Below are positions 24,048 to 31,110 of a stretch of 50,959 nt of DNA, piece after piece. Both the position numbers and the translations under genes were made by a program. Location of the stretch: assembly GCA_022705425.1 (NCBI GenBank), contig JAKJEM010000010.1, positions 34,788-85,746 of the forward strand, in the 5' to 3' direction. Positions within the stretch are counted from its first letter, which is position 1; every line of letters starts with the position of its first letter. The notes under the pieces are model-generated. The model worked only from the letters and a program-made list of their open reading frames with translations. It made no database searches and was not told the origin of the DNA. Source of the stretch: Planctomycetota bacterium (GTDB lineage Bacteria > Planctomycetota > Brocadiia > CAIUPP01).

Positions 24048-24099
24048 CTTCGGCCCCGATCATACCGGATTGACGCGGTTTTTCCAATAGGGGCGCGGC
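24002..24099. repeat. attL: 98-bp direct repeat at left end of the element
   Basis: Matches 30932-31029 at a constant offset of 6930 bp with only three mismatches (24007/30937, 24016/30946, 24065/30995). It covers the tRNA 5' half, its promoter and about 12 bp upstream. The mismatches at 24007 and 24016 bracket the 8-bp anticodon-loop segment ATCCTAAG, the likely crossover region. Confidence 0.95.
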
Positions 24100-25483
24100 T
24101 CTTCTCGCGTCCGCACTCTCCGCCGCGCGCGTCTCTGTTCGCCTCAACTCGTCACCCGAAAACCCCTCCTGCCGCACGTTCGGCGGTAAGCACGGCGGTA
24201 AGACATTCGCATCATCCGTCCCCGTCGCGCGCGCCGCCGTCGCCTCCGGCGCGGAGAGGTCCGGCAGGGCGTCAAGCGCCGCCGTCTGCGAAGCAACGGT
24301 CAGGTGCGTGTAGCGATCCATCGTCAGCGTAATCGAAGAATGCCGGGCCAGTGCTTGCGCCGTCTTCGGAAGCACTCCGCCGTTGACAAGGTTCGTGATG
24401 AACGTATGGCGCAGCGCGTGGAAGTCTGCCACGCGCCCCGCGTCGTCTTCCACGGCCACCCCCGCCGCCGCCAGGTCCGCCGCGATCATCTCCGCGCCCG
24501 CGTTCCGGTCCGGCATCGGGAAGGCCCGCGCATCGGGCAGCCGATCCCCCAGGTACGCGCGCATCGCTTCCGCAGTCTCCCGCCGGAGAGGTTGCACGTC
24601 TTCGCGCCGGTGCTTGGAGTACCCCGCCTTCACCGTCACGGTAGGCGGTACGGCGTCCAGGGCGAAGCTATCGCGCGTGAGCGTCCGCAGTTCGTTCCAC
24701 CGCAACCCCGTGTCCAGGGCCAGACGGTAGAGCATCGCGCGATCCGGGCCAGGCATCCCCTCGATAGGCTTCCCGTCGTTCGCCGCCGCGATCAGCTTCC
24801 GACACTCCTCCGCCGTCAACGCGCGCCGCCTCTTGCGCCGGTCCGTTGCCGCGTTCAGCTTCTTCAGGTGCGCCACGGGCGATTCATGCGCCCGCCGTTC
24901 GGACACCATCCACCGGCAGAACTGCTTGAAGGCGGCCAGGTAGTAGTTGCTCGTCTGGATGCTCAAGCCCGGTTCGGCTTCGGCCTTGGGGCCGCGTTTG
25001 CCGGCAAGGAACATCTCGACACGCGCCGGGGAGATTTCGCTCCATCGGGCGAATCCGCACCCGTTCAGAACCGTCCGCGCCCGCGCCGTCGTCGTGTCAA
25101 CGTACATGGGCGAGTTGCCCTTCGCCCGCAGCGCCGCCTCGAAATCGGCCAGGTGCGCCGACAGCGGCTTCGTCGCCGCCACGCGCCGCGCGTCCAGAAG
25201 ACCGATCTGCTCGATCTTCCGGCGCTTCGCCTCCGGCAGCCGTTCAAGCCAGGCCGTCAACTCGCGGTCCGGCGTCTCGCCGCCCGCGTGGCAATCTACC
25301 AGGCGTTGCAGCCGCTCCCCGAACTGCTCCGATACCCGCTTGTCAGAGAAGGCCGGTATCCGCCACTCGCGGGGCCGGGGCGGCCTCGCCGCGCCCTCGA
25401 TACTCGCGGACGGAGACATACCACAGCCCCGATTCCCGCGTCTGCCCGTCCCGGCCCGTGTACCTCTGCCGAAATACCCGCAT
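24008..25483 (-). CDS. int: Tyrosine recombinase/integrase with apparent N-terminal frameshift; 3' end reads through attL
   Basis: Catalytic domain complete: Arg I in LDTGLRWNEL, the HxxR box in FHALRHTFITN, the later His in ALARHSSITLTM and nucleophile Tyr in MDRYTHL. The N-terminal SAM-like core-binding domain covers LSAHLADFEAALRAKG. The main frame opens at ATG 25419, but the natural family N-terminus (MRVFRQRYTGRDGQTRE, SGLWYVSVREYRGRG) lies in another frame from ATG 25483, which has a GAGAGGG site. The frame changes near 25385-25400 in a GC-rich run, so the gene has a frameshift (real or assembly error). At the 3' end there is no stop before the tRNA: the frame runs through attL and the tRNA to 22933. 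In the excised circle it would instead join 30937-30775. Confidence 0.87.
24059..24087 (-). promoter_or_regulatory. tRNA-Leu promoter, carried within the attachment-site repeat
   Basis: Minus-strand TTGGAA, 17-bp spacer, TATGAT, 12 nt before the tRNA 5' end. An almost identical copy lies at 30989-31017 in attR and now drives no intact tRNA. Confidence 0.78.
24181..24205. promoter_or_regulatory. Candidate integrase arm-type site (left)
   Basis: Minus strand holds two CTTACCGCC direct copies 11 bp apart. The same 25-bp segment (24 of 25 bases) lies at 30877-30901 at the other end. Both encode a LPPxLPP peptide in the int frame, so shared coding ancestry is the alternative explanation. Confidence 0.4.
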
Positions 25484-25495
25484 GACCGCGCCCTC

Positions 25496-25798
25496 TCACT
25501 TGTTCAGAGGTTGAACGTTGCCCGCGCCGCTCCCGTCGCCCGCGTTCGCTTCGCCGCGCGCCAGCAGCGCCTTGACCCCGCTCTCCGGGATGTAGACCTC
25601 GCGCCCCACCCTCGCGCCCTTGAGCTTCCCCTCCCGCACCAGCCGCCAGATCGTCACCCGATGCACCCCCAGAAGACGCGCCACACCCTGCATGGTGTAG
25701 TAGGTTTCGCCGTCACTAAAGCGCACCGTCGGCGCGGGCATCCTCGCCGCAATCTCCGCTATCCGATCCGCCTTCCCCTGCCTCCGCTTCTTCACCAT
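25496..25798 (-). CDS. Excisionase-like helix-turn-helix protein
   Basis: 100 residues. The central region YYTMQGVARLLGVHRVTIWRLVREGKLKGARV with VYIPESGVKAL is a MerR-like/HTH_17 winged helix as in excisionases and DNA-binding regulators of integrative elements. The basic N-terminus (MVKKRRQGKADR) may add DNA contacts. Its stop lies 12 bp before the upstream integrase start at 25483, so Xis and Int are probably expressed from one mRNA. A strong promoter lies just upstream. It is likely both the directionality factor and a regulator. Confidence 0.8.
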   Translation of the reverse strand: MVKKRRQGKADRIAEIAARMPAPTVRFSDGETYYTMQGVARLLGVHRVTIWRLVREGKLKGARVGREVYIPESGVKALLARGEANAGDGSGAGNVQPLNK

Positions 25799-25830
25799 CT
25801 CCGGCCCTTTCTGAAAAACCCTTCTCGGAC

Positions 25831-25859
25831 AGTATACGCCACGCTTTCGGCGTTGTCAA
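25831..25859 (-). promoter_or_regulatory. Consensus promoter of the xis-int operon
   Basis: Minus-strand TTGACA, 17-bp spacer, TATACT, about 33 nt before the excisionase-like start. The spacer itself contains CGCCGAAAGCG, a short inverted repeat. Confidence 0.88.
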
Positions 25860-25862
25860 GGA

Positions 25863-25881
25863 CGCTATCCGTAGGATAGCG
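25863..25881. promoter_or_regulatory. Inverted-repeat operator upstream of the xis-int -35
   Basis: CGCTATCC-GTA-GGATAGCG, a perfect 8-bp dyad with 3-bp spacer, starting 4 bp upstream of the -35 box; probably bound by an element-encoded HTH protein. Confidence 0.6.
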
Positions 25882-25963
25882 GTTGTCACGGCGTGCAACA
25901 TAACACACATTATCAGACGTGGCGATTCCCCTCGTGAAATCAGGGCGTTCCGCGTGTTTTCCG

Positions 25964-27871
25964 CTACTCATTCGCCCAGTGTCCTTTCTCCCGCGCCTTC
26001 ACCGTCCGCTTCGGCGCAATGACGCCCAACTCGACAAACTCCGGGGCGTCCGATTCATGCCGGAAGGCCAGCCGTAGCCCGGTCCCGCGTCCGTTTCGTG
26101 CCTTCGCAATCGTCAGGGTCCGATTGTGCTCCACGGATTCCTGCATATCCCCGGCGCGGTACACCGTGGATTCCTTCGGGTCGTGAGCGTCCAGGATCAA
26201 GGCACAATGGCAGAGTCGCCCGAACATAGCAGAGCCTTGAATATCCTCCAGGGTGAGCGGACATCCCGCATTCCTGCCCCCGCGCTTGATCGTGTGCGCC
26301 ACAAGCACCACCGTCGCGCCGCTGTCCCCTGCCAGCGCCGTCACCCGCCGCGCGAAATCCCCCTCCGCCTTCCACGGGTCCCGCCCGTCAAACTCGATTT
26401 GCGAAATGGGGTCTATGAAGACCACTCGCGCCCCCTCCTCGAAGGCCCGCGCGATCCAGCCCACCACGGTTTCATAGGGCAGCGGCGGCACGATCACCTT
26501 GCCATTGTCGTCTTTACGCCCGACACGCGGATTTTCGCAGACGAAGGCCGCCATTTCCTCCACGCTTGCGCCGTACTGCGCCAGGGCCGCCTCCCGCGCC
26601 GCCGCGCCGTCTTCGTCCACTTCGATCATGCCGTAATCCGCCGCCAGCATCGCCAGAAGCCGAAACTTCAAGTCAGTCCTTCGATCCTCCAGGGGCAGAT
26701 ACCGCCACGGCACAAGGGCCGCGTGTACCGCTCGCGCAATCGCCAGCGTGAAGAAGCTCTTGCCCGTCCCCGGCGGCCCGGCAATGACGCAGAGCGTCCC
26801 AGGACGCAGGGCTTGCGAGAGAGTCCCCACCCGCCGCCACGGCAGGGGCAGCGTCCGGCGTTCGCCGCGCCTCTGGGCCTCTACCTCGTGGCGCATATCG
26901 GCAAGATCATCCTCTGCCACGGCGGTTGAAATCGCCGGGGGCGGTTCGGCGCGAGACTCCCGGCGTGGCGCGGCGGCCTTCGCACCCGGCGCGTGCCGCG
27001 CGTACTTCGCACCGGACGCGAAGACGGCCCGGAGTTCCGACTCCCCCAGGGGCGGGGCGTTCCGCGCGTTCCACTCGCACAGCAGCGCCCAGGCGTTCGC
27101 ATCCGGCAGGCGGAAATCGTTGCGAAGGACGGCGGCCACGCGGAAGGCTTCGGCATTCCGGCGGCCCTCCGTCGCGCCGTCAATCGCCGCAACGTACCGC
27201 CGCGCTCGTTCCGTGAGCGCGTCCCCGTCCCCCGCCACGGCGGCAGGCGCGGGAGCGTCTGCCTTCGGCGCCGCAGGCACTCGCGCCCGCAGGTCCGCGA
27301 AGGCGTACCGCCGCGCAGGGTCCGCGTACAGCAGGACACAGGGGGCCGCCGGCGGCTTGTGATTCGTGAATCCCGGCAGCCGCAGAATGCGCGACGGATT
27401 CTTGACGGTCGCATCCGATCCCAACAGCGCCGCCACGTCCCCCACCAGGCCGCAGACCTCCCCCGGCGCAACGGCGTCTTCCAGCGCCCACAGCAGATGC
27501 GCCCCATGCCCGGAGTTGACGGCCATTGATGGGGGGGGCATCCTCGCGCCCGCTCGCTTCCAGGCCGCGCGCGGGTCCACCGCATCGAAGTCCGCCCAGA
27601 TCACCCGCCCCGCCGCCGTCTCGGCGTCCTTCGTCCCGCCCTCCGCCAGGCGCGGCAGGATTCCCGCGTACACGTTCAACCCCGTCGCGTTCATGGCCGC
27701 CAGGCGTTCGGCGTGTCCGGCCAGGTCCCCGGCCCTCGTCCAGAACGAAGACGGGCGCGGCCCGCCGTCGCGTTGTGTCGGCAGCGCCCGCACCTCGATC
27801 AGGTCTTCCGGCGTCCATGCCACGGCGGCATAGGCGGCAAGCTGTTCCTCCGGCGTCCGCGTCGCGCTCAT
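25964..27871 (-). CDS. Primase-helicase (AEP-type primase plus RecA/DnaB-like ATPase)
   Basis: 635-residue replication protein of the element. The N-terminal half has archaeo-eukaryotic-primase-type features: VIWADFDAVDP (metal-binding acids), VNSGHGAHLLWAL (catalytic His motif) and NPSRILRLPGFTNHK. A PriCT-like helical region follows (EAFRVAAVLRNDF, EWNARNAPPLGESEL). The C-terminal half is a RecA-fold helicase ATPase: Walker A IAGPPGTGKSFF, Walker B ARVVFIDPISQIEF, then VVLVAHTIKRGG and IQGSAMFGRLC, as in RepA/DnaB-type hexameric helicases. It overlaps the upstream initiator gene by 4 bp. It probably primes and unwinds at the nearby iteron origin. Confidence 0.85.
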   Translation of the reverse strand: MSATRTPEEQLAAYAAVAWTPEDLIEVRALPTQRDGGPRPSSFWTRAGDLAGHAERLAAMNATGLNVYAGILPRLAEGGTKDAETAAGRVIWADFDAVDPRAAWKRAGARMPPPSMAVNSGHGAHLLWALEDAVAPGEVCGLVGDVAALLGSDATVKNPSRILRLPGFTNHKPPAAPCVLLYADPARRYAFADLRARVPAAPKADAPAPAAVAGDGDALTERARRYVAAIDGATEGRRNAEAFRVAAVLRNDFRLPDANAWALLCEWNARNAPPLGESELRAVFASGAKYARHAPGAKAAAPRRESRAEPPPAISTAVAEDDLADMRHEVEAQRRGERRTLPLPWRRVGTLSQALRPGTLCVIAGPPGTGKSFFTLAIARAVHAALVPWRYLPLEDRRTDLKFRLLAMLAADYGMIEVDEDGAAAREAALAQYGASVEEMAAFVCENPRVGRKDDNGKVIVPPLPYETVVGWIARAFEEGARVVFIDPISQIEFDGRDPWKAEGDFARRVTALAGDSGATVVLVAHTIKRGGRNAGCPLTLEDIQGSAMFGRLCHCALILDAHDPKESTVYRAGDMQESVEHNRTLTIAKARNGRGTGLRLAFRHESDAPEFVELGVIAPKRTVKAREKGHWANE

Positions 27872-28614
27872 GTCGCGCTCCCTTCTGCCGCGTCGCGTTC
27901 AAGGTCGTCCACAAAGGCGCGGTCCAGCGTCGGCGGTTCGTTGGCGGCCATCACAGCCCGATAGGCGTTGATCCGGCCCGACAGGTGGCGCAGCGCGTGG
28001 CCGGTCTTCCGCAGAAATCCGTCGTCGTCGCCCAGGTACAACGCCATGCACCGCCGCAGTTCATCTTCCGACACGTTGCCCACCGATACCAGCCTCCCCA
28101 GTTCCCGCGCCGCGCCCAGGTCCGGCCCCGCCTTCAGCGGTTCGGGCCGCCCGGCGTCGCGGTTGGCGTCAATCCACCAGCCCCAGACGTTCACCTTCCG
28201 CGCCGTTGTGGAAGGTGTGTCTTCCTTCTTGGAGTCTTGGAGTGTGTCAGCCTTGACACTATGCTTGACACTACCCCTAGTGTCAGCCTTGACACTATGC
28301 TTGACACTACCTCCGGTGTCGCCGTTGACACTATCAGCCGGGGGAATGATCCATCGTTCCACCCGGCGCGGACCGGTCATGCGTGCGCCCGCGAGTCCCT
28401 TCCGTGTCAACGCGCCCAGCGCCCGATGCACGTTGCGGCGCGACACCCCGCAGAAGTCCGCAATCTGCCCCGCGCCGATGGTGTCTTTCGGCTTCCCGTA
28501 ACCCACCGTGAGCGCCCCAAGAGCTAACCACACCCGCAGTTGTTCCCCGGATACATCATGTCTGCGAAGAATCGCGCCGTGCAGATCATGGGGCAGTTGC
28601 CAATAGCCCTTCAT
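27868..28614 (-). CDS. Lambda-O-like replication initiator with internal iterons
   Basis: 248 residues from ATG 28614 (ATG 28629 is possible). The N-terminal winged helix (GYWQLPHDLHGAILRRHDV, IADFCGVSRRNVHRALGAL, KGLAGARMTGPRRVERW) resembles phage replication protein O domains. The middle contains two copies of a 12-residue repeat, GSVKHSVKADT, encoded by the TTGACACTA iterons at 28253-28333. The C-terminal part (VNVWGWWIDANRDAG, ELRRCMALYLGDDD) is helical and could recruit the helicase. The stop overlaps the primase-helicase start (ATGA), so initiator and helicase are coupled. Confidence 0.75.
   Translation of the reverse strand: MKGYWQLPHDLHGAILRRHDVSGEQLRVWLALGALTVGYGKPKDTIGAGQIADFCGVSRRNVHRALGALTRKGLAGARMTGPRRVERWIIPPADSVNGDTGGSVKHSVKADTRGSVKHSVKADTLQDSKKEDTPSTTARKVNVWGWWIDANRDAGRPEPLKAGPDLGAARELGRLVSVGNVSEDELRRCMALYLGDDDGFLRKTGHALRHLSGRINAYRAVMAANEPPTLDRAFVDDLERDAAEGSAT
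28253..28333. repeat. Iteron array, candidate replication origin of the element
   Basis: Five direct copies of TTGACACTA start at 28253, 28265, 28289, 28301 and 28325 (alternating 12/24-bp spacing, a 36-bp superrepeat), with an inverted TAGTGTCA at 28278-28285. The helical phasing and position inside an initiator gene match lambda ori. Confidence 0.8.
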
Positions 28615-28747
28615 CGTCGCGCCCCCCACTGGGGCCAGTGCCGCGCAACGCGGGCCGGACGGGGGCCGCGCGGCCTATGACAACGCGCCGGGCAGAGATA
28701 GCAGCCCGACGGGCGTGAGGGTGTGACCGGGTGGGGAGATCGTGGCA

Positions 28748-28996
28748 TCATCGCGCGCATTGTCCCCCCCCCGCCGCCGGCGTCCAGGTCCACTTGACGC
28801 GCGGGGGACAACCCGCCGAAAGCCACGAATCAAGCTCTTGACGATTCCAGCGCGTCAGCCGCAGCAACCGCACGGGCGACGGGATCAGCCCGGCGGAATG
28901 CGCGCGCCAGACGGTCGCCGGAGAGACACCGAGTTTGCGCGCCACCTCGCGCACGTCCACCAGGGCGGGAGCGTCGGGGGTCGGGGCGTCATTCAT
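28748..28996 (-). CDS. AlpA-like helix-turn-helix regulator
   Basis: 82 residues: VDVREVARKLGVSPATVWRA followed by RLLRLTRWNRQELDSWL is the AlpA/phage-type MerR-like HTH found as an activator in satellites and cryptic prophages. ATG 28996 overlaps the TGA of the upstream 48-residue protein (ATGA). The C-terminus is a Pro/Trp-rich tail. It may control int-xis or the replication genes. Confidence 0.8.
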   Translation of the reverse strand: MNDAPTPDAPALVDVREVARKLGVSPATVWRAHSAGLIPSPVRLLRLTRWNRQELDSWLSAGCPPRVKWTWTPAAGGGQCAR

Positions 28997-29139
28997 GGCC
29001 GCACCCCCTGACGCTGTGCCTTCGCGCCTTCGGTCTTCTCTCGCAATCGTAGCGCGCGCCGCTGCGCCCGCCGCAACTTCCTCGCCGCCAGGGCCAGTTC
29101 TCGGAAGGCCCGGATTTCCGCGTCCGTCAGTTTTCTCAT
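28993..29139 (-). CDS. Small basic helical protein (48 aa)
   Basis: Begins MRKLTDAEIRAFRELALAAR and continues as a strongly basic helix (KLRRAQRRALRLREKTEG). ATG 29139 follows an excellent AGGAGGT site and the stop overlaps the AlpA-like start. No family is recognised; it may be a nucleic-acid-binding or regulatory peptide. GATACCCC repeats lie just upstream. Confidence 0.65.
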   Translation of the reverse strand: MRKLTDAEIRAFRELALAARKLRRAQRRALRLREKTEGAKAQRQGVRP

Positions 29140-29192
29140 GGGTGTTACCTCCTTCCACCCTATTCCGAAAGACGGGGGTACTCTGGCGCGGA

Positions 29193-29279
29193 GATACCCC
29201 CGAAAAGCGACGGACGCCCTTGATTGGCAAAGGAACGCGAAGCGAAAGAAAATGCGGTGGATACCCCGTAAGATACCCC
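29193..29279. promoter_or_regulatory. GATACCCC operator-like repeats
   Basis: Exact GATACCCC at 29193, 29260 and 29272 (the last two 12 bp apart), plus GGGGGTA at 29174-29180 in inverted orientation. They fill the 156-bp gap upstream of the small-protein/AlpA operon. A further GGGGTATC lies at 30322-30329 upstream of the HTH protein gene. Confidence 0.55.
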
Positions 29280-29295
29280 GCCGATGCCCCCGCAC

Positions 29296-30180
29296 TCACC
29301 CGCGCCGGCGGTCCGTCTCCACCCTTGCCCGTCCGTCCGTTGGCAGAGCCGGCGACAGCGATCCGGCAATGACGGAGTTTCCGCGCCGATCCGCCGGCAA
29401 TTTCCGCGTCATCGCCGTGACTGCCTTCTGCCCCAACTTCAGCGAAGCCGCCTTGTAGTGCTGCGCCACTGTCTTTCGGTCCAAGCGCACCCGGCGGGCC
29501 ACCTCCGCCAGATTACCCCTGCATTCCCCCACAAGATGCATGATTTCTGTCTGCCTTGCCGTCAGGGCTTTGCTGTCCGCCGGCCTTCGCTTGCGCCGCG
29601 CGGGAGCGCGCGTCGCCCCCCGCTCGCGAATCGCCTCCAGAATTGCAAGCAAGTCGCGCGCCGCCGCCGACTCCGGGGCGGGCACGTCCTTGCCCGCCGC
29701 CTTGGCCGCCAAAAGTTCTTCCCTCACACTGTCCCACGGCGGGTTATTTCCGGCGTCCGGGTCGTCCGGGAAAAGTCGCGCGACACGCGCGAGATCGTCA
29801 GCCCGCGGCACATAGCACAAGCGCACCCCGCCGGGCGTGTAGTGCTTGTAACAATCGCGAATCTCCGCCTCGTACAGGCGCGACGGGCCGCGCGGCTCGA
29901 CTGTGAATCGCGCGGGTCGAAACAGCGGAAACGCCCCGACAGCCTCCCACAGCGCCATAGGCCGCCACTCCCGTATTTTAATCTTGCCCTCGCGTATCGG
30001 CTCGCGTTCAATCAAGGCCCAGATGCTCTGCCACGCGCCGGGGGCCAGCGGGTAGTAGTCCCACAGCCGCGTAAGCTGCCGCGCCTCGGCAATCGCCGCG
30101 TCCAGTTCCGCACGTTGTTGCGGCGTCAGCGGATGCTCGGCCTTCGCACCCTGCCTCCGTTGCCCTTTGCCCTTCGCCAT
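29296..30180 (-). CDS. Uncharacterised DNA-binding protein with C-terminal LuxR/sigma-like HTH
   Basis: 294 residues. The N-terminal 180 residues (QQRAELDAAIAEARQLTRLW, REWRPMALWEAVGAFPLF, YKHYTPGGVRLCYVPRADD) match nothing I recognise. The C-terminal part KALTARQTEIMHLVGECRG followed by NLAEVARRVRLDRKTVAQHY is a clear helix-turn-helix like LuxR or sigma region 4. It is the second gene from the element's right end, and its upstream region contains TTGACAGAATG twice (30289-30317, read on the minus strand) and a GGGGTATC site. A control role in the element is inferred. Confidence 0.65.
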   Translation of the reverse strand: MAKGKGQRRQGAKAEHPLTPQQRAELDAAIAEARQLTRLWDYYPLAPGAWQSIWALIEREPIREGKIKIREWRPMALWEAVGAFPLFRPARFTVEPRGPSRLYEAEIRDCYKHYTPGGVRLCYVPRADDLARVARLFPDDPDAGNNPPWDSVREELLAAKAAGKDVPAPESAAARDLLAILEAIRERGATRAPARRKRRPADSKALTARQTEIMHLVGECRGNLAEVARRVRLDRKTVAQHYKAASLKLGQKAVTAMTRKLPADRRGNSVIAGSLSPALPTDGRARVETDRRRG

Positions 30181-30288
30181 GTTGCAGCCTCGCTTTCTGC
30201 ATCTCGCGGGAAATGTATCGGGGCGGAAGGCCGTTGCGAGTTCCGGCGGTTCGGGCCGTCGCCCTATCCGCCCCGCGCGACTCTACGT

Positions 30289-30329
30289 CATTCTGTCAAA
30301 TCTGTCCATTCTGTCAAGGGGGGGGTATC
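30289..30329. promoter_or_regulatory. Direct repeats and GGGGTATC site upstream of the HTH gene
   Basis: CATTCTGTCAA occurs at 30289-30299 and 30307-30317 (18-bp period), followed by GGGGTATC at 30322-30329. The 265-bp gap 30181-30445 holds nothing else convincing; no clear -10 was found. Confidence 0.45.
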
Positions 30330-30445
30330 GCCCGCACCAGAACAGAGTCCAGGTCCGCGACACCTTCCCCCGCCCACACAACCCGCGCACTCGTGGGGAG
30401 AACCTAAACCGGGGGGTCCCCCCCTGCGGCATAGAGCGCGTTGTG

Positions 30446-30778
30446 TCAACAGTTGTCGCCCCCCATGCCCAATACCACCCCCGCGCCCGTTGCGGGGCGT
30501 GTAGGGCACGCTAGGGGCCGTCTGCGGCGTCTGGTGGGGGCGTCCGTGGCGGTCGTCCCCCTGCGCCGTCTCTGCGCTTCGCACCACGTTGCCCGGCGCA
30601 GCGCCGCCCGGCAGCCGTCACAGTAGCGCCGCCCCTTCGGCACAGCCGCGCCGCAGCCGTTGCACCGCTTCACCGGCTCCGTTGCGTGGGGGGCCGCAGT
30701 CGGCAGCCGTGGCGTCAGACACAGCCCCGGCGCTCCGTTGCGGCAGTTCAGGCAGCGCCCGCACGGTTGCCCGCTCAT
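30446..30778 (-). CDS. Small zinc-ribbon protein
   Basis: 110 residues from ATG 30778. An N-terminal cysteine cluster (CGRCLNCRNGAPGLC) is followed by a four-cysteine zinc ribbon (RCNGCGAAVPKGRRYCDGC) and then a basic Arg-rich tail. Its start overlaps the stop codon at 30775, in the frame that would be the integrase 3' end when the element is circular. In the circle it would thus be translationally coupled to int. Function unknown. Confidence 0.68.
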   Translation of the reverse strand: MSGQPCGRCLNCRNGAPGLCLTPRLPTAAPHATEPVKRCNGCGAAVPKGRRYCDGCRAALRRATWCEAQRRRRGTTATDAPTRRRRRPLACPTRPATGAGVVLGMGGDNC

Positions 30779-30945
30779 GGCCGCACCGCCTTCACCATCG
30801 CCACGATTCCGGCGCGAACGGACGCGGGCAGATCGGGCCAGGCGATCATCACAGCGGAGAGGTCTTCGGGGAGTTCCGGCGGTAAGCCCGGCGGTAAGAC
30901 AACGTTTTCGCCCTTGCCAGCATTGCCCCCGCACTGAATCCTAAG
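30775..30945 (-). pseudogene. Detached C-terminal tail of the integrase reading frame (at attR)
   Basis: Frame arithmetic (6930 bp is divisible by 3) shows this stretch is in the same frame as int across the att core. Joined in the excised circle it would add GGNAGKGENVVLPPGLPP and a tail ending SVRAGIVAMVKAVRP before TGA 30775. In the integrated state it has only an accidental start inside attR (31017). Confidence 0.6.
30877..30901. promoter_or_regulatory. Candidate integrase arm-type site (right)
   Basis: Second copy of the paired CTTACCGCC motif, about 37 bp from the crossover core, in the same orientation as 24181-24205. Confidence 0.4.
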
Positions 30946-31029
30946 TCCAGCGCGTCTGCCAGTTCCGCCACCCTCGCCTTCGGCCCCGATCATATCGGAT
31001 TGACGCGGTTTTTCCAATAGGGGCGCGGC
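30932..31029. repeat. attR: 98-bp direct repeat with orphan tRNA-Leu 5' half
   Basis: Right-hand copy of the attachment repeat. It contains tRNA positions 1-38 and the tRNA promoter, but the sequence beyond the anticodon loop diverges (no 3' half, T-arm or CCA), so it is not a functional tRNA gene. It is inferred to be the original host 5' half displaced by integration. Confidence 0.93.
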
Positions 31030-31110
31030 CTCATTCGCGGTCGCCCTCTCCGGCGCGCGGCCGTGTCTTGATCTTACCTCTGCAGGACCTGCGCGCCATG
31101 CTCCGCACCT

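Larger units (their letters stand above)
24008..30945. mobile_element. 6.93-kb integrative element (phage-satellite or integrative-plasmid type) in tRNA-Leu
   Basis: Bounded by the two att repeats. Gene order, all minus strand from the right: zinc-ribbon protein, HTH protein, 48-aa protein, AlpA-like regulator, O-like initiator with iterons, primase-helicase, excisionase-like HTH, tyrosine integrase. There is no relaxase, coupling protein, terminase, capsid or lysis gene. int + AlpA + primase/rep + iterons is the core layout of phage-inducible chromosomal islands, but a low-copy integrative plasmid is equally possible. A 25-bp motif repeated near both ends (24181-24205 and 30877-30901) may be integrase arm sites. 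Confidence 0.88.

Noticed and set aside
28253..28333. Possible CRISPR or promoter array (TTGACA-like boxes)
   Set aside because: Repeats are 9 bp with 12/24-bp phasing, lie inside an initiator gene and lack suitably spaced -10 boxes; iterons fit better.
30930..30977. Second tRNA-Leu gene
   Set aside because: Only the 5' half and anticodon loop are present; no matching 3' half, T-arm or CCA.
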